64,000 bases of DNA from Chitinophaga eiseniae. Lineage in GTDB: Bacteria > Bacteroidota > Bacteroidia > Chitinophagales > Chitinophagaceae. Positions 60,201 to 64,000 of this stretch are shown one piece after another. The notes under the pieces are model-generated. The model did not search any database. It had not been told where the DNA came from and saw only the letters and a list, made by a program, of their open reading frames with translations. Location of the stretch: the NCBI RefSeq assembly GCF_900167135.1, contig NZ_FUWZ01000007.1:225021-289020 (forward strand). The letters are read 5' to 3'. The translations under genes were made by a program, and so were the position numbers. How positions within the stretch are numbered: the first letter of the stretch is position 1; every line of letters starts with the position of its first letter.

Positions 60201-63200
60201 ACAACGGTCACGTCGTTGTAGGTCACATTCAGGGACACGTCATCATAAGGTGCGTGACTGAATACCGGTTTACCGAAGAGGGTAGTGTAGTCTTTACCTT
60301 GCACACATTCGGTGGTGATAGCTGCCGGTTGGGACACTACGATCGGCGCTTTGTTCACCACGGTGATTTTCACCACGTTGCTGATGTTATTGATACATGC
60401 ACCGGAAGATACGACTCTTCTGTACCAGATATCTGCGGTCAACAGGCCTGGCTGGTAGGTATCGGTGGTAGCGCCCGGGATGTTGGTGAACGGTCCGGCT
60501 GCACCGGCAGTGCTTTGCTGCCATACATAGGTGTAGGTACCGTTACCACCGGAGAGTACATTACCACGTATAGCCGTTGGCGTTTCAGTGGTACATACGG
60601 TTTGGTCGGCCTGGATATTATTACCCAGAATTGGTTTGCGGTTGATCAGCGTTACGCTGGAGCTGGTGGCGGCACATTTACCGTTGCTTACCACCCATGT
60701 CAGCTGTGCTGTTTCACCGGCGGGTACGGTAATCGTTGCTTTCCTGTCGGTAGCGTTGCTGATGGTGATCAGGGCAGCGTTGTTGCTGGTAACCACCCAT
60801 ACGCCTTTGGCGCCTGGTACGCCCGGATCGCTGGCGTTCATATTAAAGGTAGCGTTATCGCAATGTTCCTGGTTAGGACCTGCGTTGGCGGCTACCGGTG
60901 TGAGGTAGTTGATCAGGGTTACATCGTCCCAGGTGGAGCTGCATACACCGTTGGTGATGGTCCAGCGCAGGGTAACGGTATCGCCTGGGTTCACTTTCAC
61001 TTTGGAGACAGGGTTGTTGATAGACCGGATCACAGCAGTGCCTTTGATGATAGACCAGAAGCCTGTCGCGCTGGACACGCTCGGTTTATCGGCGGCAAGG
61101 GTGAAGTCGGTCAGCTGGTTACAGGCTTCCTGGTCAGGACCGGCGTTGGCGTCGAGCGCTTTCGCGTAGTTGATCAGTGTTACCTGGCTGGAAGTGCTGG
61201 CGCATTTACCGTTGGTGATCGTCCATTTAAGGATAACGGTATCGCCTACAGGCACTTTTACTTTAGTGGCCGGATTGTTAGGCTCATAAATAGTAGCACG
61301 GCCAGGTACGCGGCTGATGTCTGTCCACGTGCCGGTTGCGCTGGAAGCGCCGGGTTGGTTGGCATCCATCACAAAGTCACCGGTAGTGTTACATTTTTCC
61401 TGGTCAGGGCCGGCATTGGCAACGGCTGCTGCTTTGTAGTTAATAATAGTTACTCTGCTGGAGGTGGTTTTACATGCACCGTTGGTGATGGTCCATTCCA
61501 GTACTACGGTATCGCCTACAGGAACGGTTACAGCAGTCAGCGGGTTGGTCGGTTGTTTGATAACCGCTCTTCCTGGTATACGGCTAACGTCTTTCCACTG
61601 TCCGGTTGCTGTCGGCACGCTTGGGGCGTTGGCTTTCATCATGAAGTCGCTGGTCTGGTTGCACGCTTCCTGGTCAGGGCCGGCATTAGCGTCTGCGGCC
61701 ACTGCGTAGTTGGTGATCACTACTTTGTCTGAAGTGGCGGCGCAGGTACCGTTGGTGATGGTCCAGGTGAAGGTAACGGTAGTACCGGCTTTCACGGTCA
61801 CCTTGGTTTTGGCGTTGGCCGGGTCGGCAATGGTCACGCCGGTCATTGTAGAGGCAGTCCATTTACCGGTGGCGCCAAACTGCGTAGGTGCGTTACCGTC
61901 CAGGGTGAAGTTTTCGTTATCGCAATGTTCCTGGTCTTTACCGGCATTGGCCACCACAGGTGTTTCGTAGTTGGTCAGCACCACATGGTCGCTGGTAACT
62001 GCGCACACGCCGTTGGTGATCGTCCAGGTGAAGGTGGCGGTTTCTCCCACCGGCAGGTACACGTCGGTTACCGGCTGGTTCGGGTTGCGGATGATGGCTT
62101 TCGGGTTGTTGGTCGTCCATTTACCGGTGGCGCCGGCAGCTTTCGGATCATTACCTTCCAGTTTCAGGTCTGTTTTAACGTTACAGAACGTTTTGTCCTG
62201 TCCTGCATTGGCTTTAGCAGGAAGTTCGTACACGGTTACTTTAGCGGAAGCGCAGGTGGCGGTATTACCGCAAGGGCCTGTGCTTTCAGCGCGTACGAAC
62301 CAGGTAGTGGTTTTAGATACATTTTTAAAGGTGGCGGTCCTGCCGTCTGCACTGATGACGTCTGGTGTTACCGCGGTGCTGCCGGCAGTTCCCGGGCAAC
62401 CGTTAATGTACCATTTCCAGGTGGCGTTGGTAGCGCCGTTTTCATCTGTGCCAAGGCTGCCACCCTGGATAGTGAGTACCACGTCGCCTTTGTCGCAGAT
62501 TTCAGCGGCATTCACACTGAGGCCGGTGGCCGGTGTGGAAGGCTTCATGATTTTCACGGTGAAGTGTACGGTTCTTGTACAACCGGCGTTGGTGCCATCC
62601 TGAACGGTCAGCTCGAAGTCGTAGGTGCCGGCAGGAGTGGAGGTGGGGAAGCTCACTTTGTAAGTGCCCGCACCATTCCATTTCTGGTTGACGATATCTG
62701 TAAAGCCGGCCATTTTATTAGGTGTGGTGGCTTTCACAGAATAGAGGGTGATGATGCCTGTCGGGTTAGACAGTACCATGTTGAAGAAGCCGTTTGTATT
62801 ACATACAGGAGCTACCGCTGCTACACCCACGGTTGGTGCCGCATTGAGGATCAGTTTAACGCTGGAAGTACTGTTGGTACATACCCCGTTGCTGATGGTC
62901 CAGGTAACGGTCACTGTTTGTGGTGTGCTGGTGTTCAGCGTGGCGACCGCTTTCGGATCGTTCACGTCGCTGAAGGTGACACCGGTGCCGGACCATGTAC
63001 CTTTTTCAGTAGGTTTCGGCGCATTGGCGTTGAGCTGGAACTTATTGTTACCGCACTGGGTAATATCAGTACCGGCATTGCTAACGGTCAGTGCTTCTGT
63101 GTTGGTCAGGATGATCTGGTCAGAAGCTACGCAGGAAGCTTTGAAGGTGTTGGTAACGGTCCACAACAGTGTAACAGATTTGCCTGCGGGCACACCTGTT

Positions 63201-64000
63201 ACGGTAGTGGTGTAATTGTTCGGATTGGTGATCTGTGCCCCGAGGTTAGCGCCTACGAAGCTCCATACACCTTTCTGATCGGAGGCCGGCTGGTTAGCGG
63301 TCACGGTGAAGTCTTTGGTGTCGCACTGCTTGATTTCCGGAACGCCGGCATCAGCAGTAGGCATAGACCTCACGACCACGGTGGCATCATCGGTAACGGT
63401 ACAAGCACCGTTTTTCACGGATACTGCGTACACATTATCACCGATGCCGGCAGGTGTGTGCGAGAAAGATACTTTGTTATCAGTACCCGCGATCGCAGTA
63501 CCGTCCAGCGTCCAGCGGATGGTATAACCAGCGTTGCTGGCGGCGATGCTGAGGGTGGTGGTTTCACCTTCACAGATCTCAGCCGGAGTGGCCACTACGT
63601 CTACAGTCGGTTTAGCGTCTACGGTGACGGTGAACGGATAGTTAGTCACGCAACCAGCGTTGGCGCCATCCTGGATGGTCAGCACAAAGTTATAAGTGCC
63701 GGCAGGGGTGGCAGCAGGGTAGGTTACTTTATAAGTACCTGCGCCTTTCCATGCCTGGTTGACGATATCTGTAAAGCCGGTCATCTTGTTAGGGGTGGTG
63801 GCTTTTACAGAATAGAGGGTGATAGCGCCTGTCGGGTTAGACAACACGAGGTTGAAAGCGCCGTCAGCATTACACACCGCGGGGATAGCCGCTACTGCTA
63901 CTGTTGGCGCCGCGTTGAGGATCAGCTTAACGCTGGAAGTACTGTTGGTACATACGCCGTTGCTGATGGTCCAGGTAACGGTCACGGTTTGTGGTGCGCT
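57257..64000 (-). CDS. Giant repeat adhesin with gliding-motility/T9SS C-terminal domain (partial)
   Basis: At least 2247 residues; the frame stays open past the window edge, so the N-terminus with its signal peptide is missing. The C-terminal 90 residues (PNAFSPNGDGRNDVF, RIFNRWGELIF, GWDGKFKGSPVDIGTYVWW) are the CHU_C/type B sorting domain that sends proteins through the type IX secretion system. Upstream come three repeat kinds: about seven 65-70-aa units with DTTICxGQ and YLWSTGAT; about six 80-aa HYR-like units (DTTKPVF..CDKVPA..TDNCS..IPGACG); and about eight 85-aa PKD/Ig-like units (ANAGPDQE..TWTITNGxC). Likely a cell-surface adhesin or gliding-related protein. Confidence 0.9.
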   Translation of the reverse strand, partial: SAPQTVTVTWTISNGVCTNSTSSVKLILNAAPTVAVAAIPAVCNADGAFNLVLSNPTGAITLYSVKATTPNKMTGFTDIVNQAWKGAGTYKVTYPAATPAGTYNFVLTIQDGANAGCVTNYPFTVTVDAKPTVDVVATPAEICEGETTTLSIAASNAGYTIRWTLDGTAIAGTDNKVSFSHTPAGIGDNVYAVSVKNGACTVTDDATVVVRSMPTADAGVPEIKQCDTKDFTVTANQPASDQKGVWSFVGANLGAQITNPNNYTTTVTGVPAGKSVTLLWTVTNTFKASCVASDQIILTNTEALTVSNAGTDITQCGNNKFQLNANAPKPTEKGTWSGTGVTFSDVNDPKAVATLNTSTPQTVTVTWTISNGVCTNSTSSVKLILNAAPTVGVAAVAPVCNTNGFFNMVLSNPTGIITLYSVKATTPNKMAGFTDIVNQKWNGAGTYKVSFPTSTPAGTYDFELTVQDGTNAGCTRTVHFTVKIMKPSTPATGLSVNAAEICDKGDVVLTIQGGSLGTDENGATNATWKWYINGCPGTAGSTAVTPDVISADGRTATFKNVSKTTTWFVRAESTGPCGNTATCASAKVTVYELPAKANAGQDKTFCNVKTDLKLEGNDPKAAGATGKWTTNNPKAIIRNPNQPVTDVYLPVGETATFTWTITNGVCAVTSDHVVLTNYETPVVANAGKDQEHCDNENFTLDGNAPTQFGATGKWTASTMTGVTIADPANAKTKVTVKAGTTVTFTWTITNGTCAATSDKVVITNYAVAADANAGPDQEACNQTSDFMMKANAPSVPTATGQWKDVSRIPGRAVIKQPTNPLTAVTVPVGDTVVLEWTITNGACKTTSSRVTIINYKAAAVANAGPDQEKCNTTGDFVMDANQPGASSATGTWTDISRVPGRATIYEPNNPATKVKVPVGDTVILKWTITNGKCASTSSQVTLINYAKALDANAGPDQEACNQLTDFTLAADKPSVSSATGFWSIIKGTAVIRSINNPVSKVKVNPGDTVTLRWTITNGVCSSTWDDVTLINYLTPVAANAGPNQEHCDNATFNMNASDPGVPGAKGVWVVTSNNAALITISNATDRKATITVPAGETAQLTWVVSNGKCAATSSSVTLINRKPILGNNIQADQTVCTTETPTAIRGNVLSGGNGTYTYVWQQSTAGAAGPFTNIPGATTDTYQPGLLTADIWYRRVVSSGACINNISNVVKITVVNKAPIVVSQPAAITTECVQGKDYTTLFGKPVFSHAPYDDVSLNVTYNDVTVVTSPCLTTITRTWTATDRCGLFVTASQTITVVDTKAPVFTTPAPANITVDCDKVPARVDLIAKDDCTGDITIPVVEVRKDIPGACGNNYQLIRTWTAKDACNTGVTLTQIITVKDMTAPVFTLQPPADTTVNCDKVPAGINLTATDNCTPGIITVTSRDSIVRKSGACASNYTIYRKWTALDECGNGKTVQQILRVQDTTRPVFSLPAPKDTLVDCDKVPAWPVITATDNCSGNIQVFTSSKTQKIPGACAGNYLEIRTWTATDDCGNKATMQQTIRVQDTTKPVFTVVPPRDTTVNCDAIPAPATNVTATDNCSTTGNGLTVTRRTITETIPGACGSNYRIIRTWTAKDACGNIATMKQIVTVQDTTRPVIMPAPADVTVYCQEPIPAPVTLTATDNCDPSFPKKAVYSEDPFVKDICNGYTIVRRWSITDACGNKANDVIQRIIIQPCPKPQLSATLPANCSDNPRVALQPVGDVNLPSFTLVAVTPANAVTGLPLTQRSNQFNLNGATSASFIMTDGKTGCSSDTMTYQLNYIQKPVVNLGQDTTICGGNNLVLDAGAANFAYTIKWSTGETTQRIKITQAGTYWVNISNGQCETSDTIKVGLIPTPLVSIPDTTICRGQSVKLDAYVDGATYLWSTGATTASILVSTQEQFWVKVMKSACITIDTVKVSVNPPPDITLSRDTAICPDQSIMLTVNSNGGRIKWQTGETGNSIIVNQPGGYWVSVSRDNCVVRDTVNVRMKPGIQVDLGPDRNICPDGTVTFNGTNTDAISYLWNDGDTNPIKQVSQAGKYKLAVMDRFCQRVYLDSVNVNITGVPKINLGNDTVMCIGETLTLRAEGNGITSVRWDNGSTSPTLQVTNGGTYTVTVFNDCGSATDDIRVNFTQCEPKPQFPNAFSPNGDGRNDVFRPIVRGPMFDYELRIFNRWGELIFISSDSHKGWDGKFKGSPVDIGTYVWWLTYKKVAGGASNVIKGEVTVVR
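62570..64000 (-). repeat. Internal long tandem duplication, 1071-nt period
   Basis: Identical words recur exactly 1071 nt apart (for example ACGATATCTG at 62691 and 63762), a period of 357 codons. The second copy runs to the window edge. Confidence 0.8.

Noticed and set aside
58787..61732. Two long plus-strand frames (469 and 492 aa) opposite the adhesin
   Set aside because: Their repeats are the mirror of the adhesin repeats, and the minus strand has the T9SS domain in one unbroken frame.

Overview
The window reads as a chromosome segment of a Bacteroidota bacterium, most likely a Chitinophaga-like member of the Chitinophagaceae. Three things point there: a SusC/SusD pair plus two other TonB-dependent receptors with CarboxypepD_reg domains, a giant surface protein ending in a gliding-motility/type IX secretion C-terminal domain, and many promoters with the Bacteroidota -7 box TAnnTTTG (perfect TTTG-N19-TAnnTTTG copies precede metX, thrS and serA). 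No rRNA or tRNA gene was seen.

Layout: 0.3-4.9 kb SusC/SusD uptake pair; 5-8 kb an unknown gene, then a YeiH-type exporter and an SpmA/SpmB-type membrane protein on the minus strand; 8.1-9.2 kb ychF. 9.5-16.6 kb is the most interesting part: a WGR plus HEAT/ARM-repeat protein (1111 aa), a winged-helix/SWIM zinc-finger protein (550 aa), a structured non-coding RNA and a retron reverse transcriptase (526 aa). The RNA has 14-bp a1/a2 ends and a 74-nt msd-like hairpin. The RT carries NAxxH, YADD and VTG. Together they form a complete retron locus of the rare ARM + WHSWIM kind (type XIII as I recall the published scheme), presumably anti-phage; I know of no described mechanism.

16.6-22.9 kb: a TonB receptor, methionine synthesis genes (metX divergent from an OsmC-like gene and a homocysteine-forming sulfhydrylase) and a DoxX-like protein. 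23-29 kb: DUF5686 outer-membrane protein, small membrane proteins, a receiver protein lacking its phospho-Asp, a short XRE regulator with a 24-bp operator, and trhO. 29-37 kb: a complete metal efflux locus (TolC, adaptor, CzcA-type pump) beside its sensor kinase/response regulator pair. 37-46.7 kb: ABC-F ATPase, DUF3347 lipoprotein with a TonB receptor, three coiled-coil membrane proteins, thrS and infC. 47-57 kb: HEAT and HD-domain genes, CDF transporter, serine hydrolase, serA, a secreted protein, S41 peptidase and GH20 hexosaminidase. 57-64 kb: a repeat-rich T9SS adhesin cut by the window edge.

A second theme is structural. Six intergenic places hold palindromes whose arms are built from short iterated words that differ from site to site (AATTACG, AAATAACC, GCAAAGGC and others). 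Five of the six lie at or within about 20 nt of a stop codon. The largest has perfect 58-bp outer arms and a perfect 54-bp inner palindrome. These do not match a repeat family I can name.
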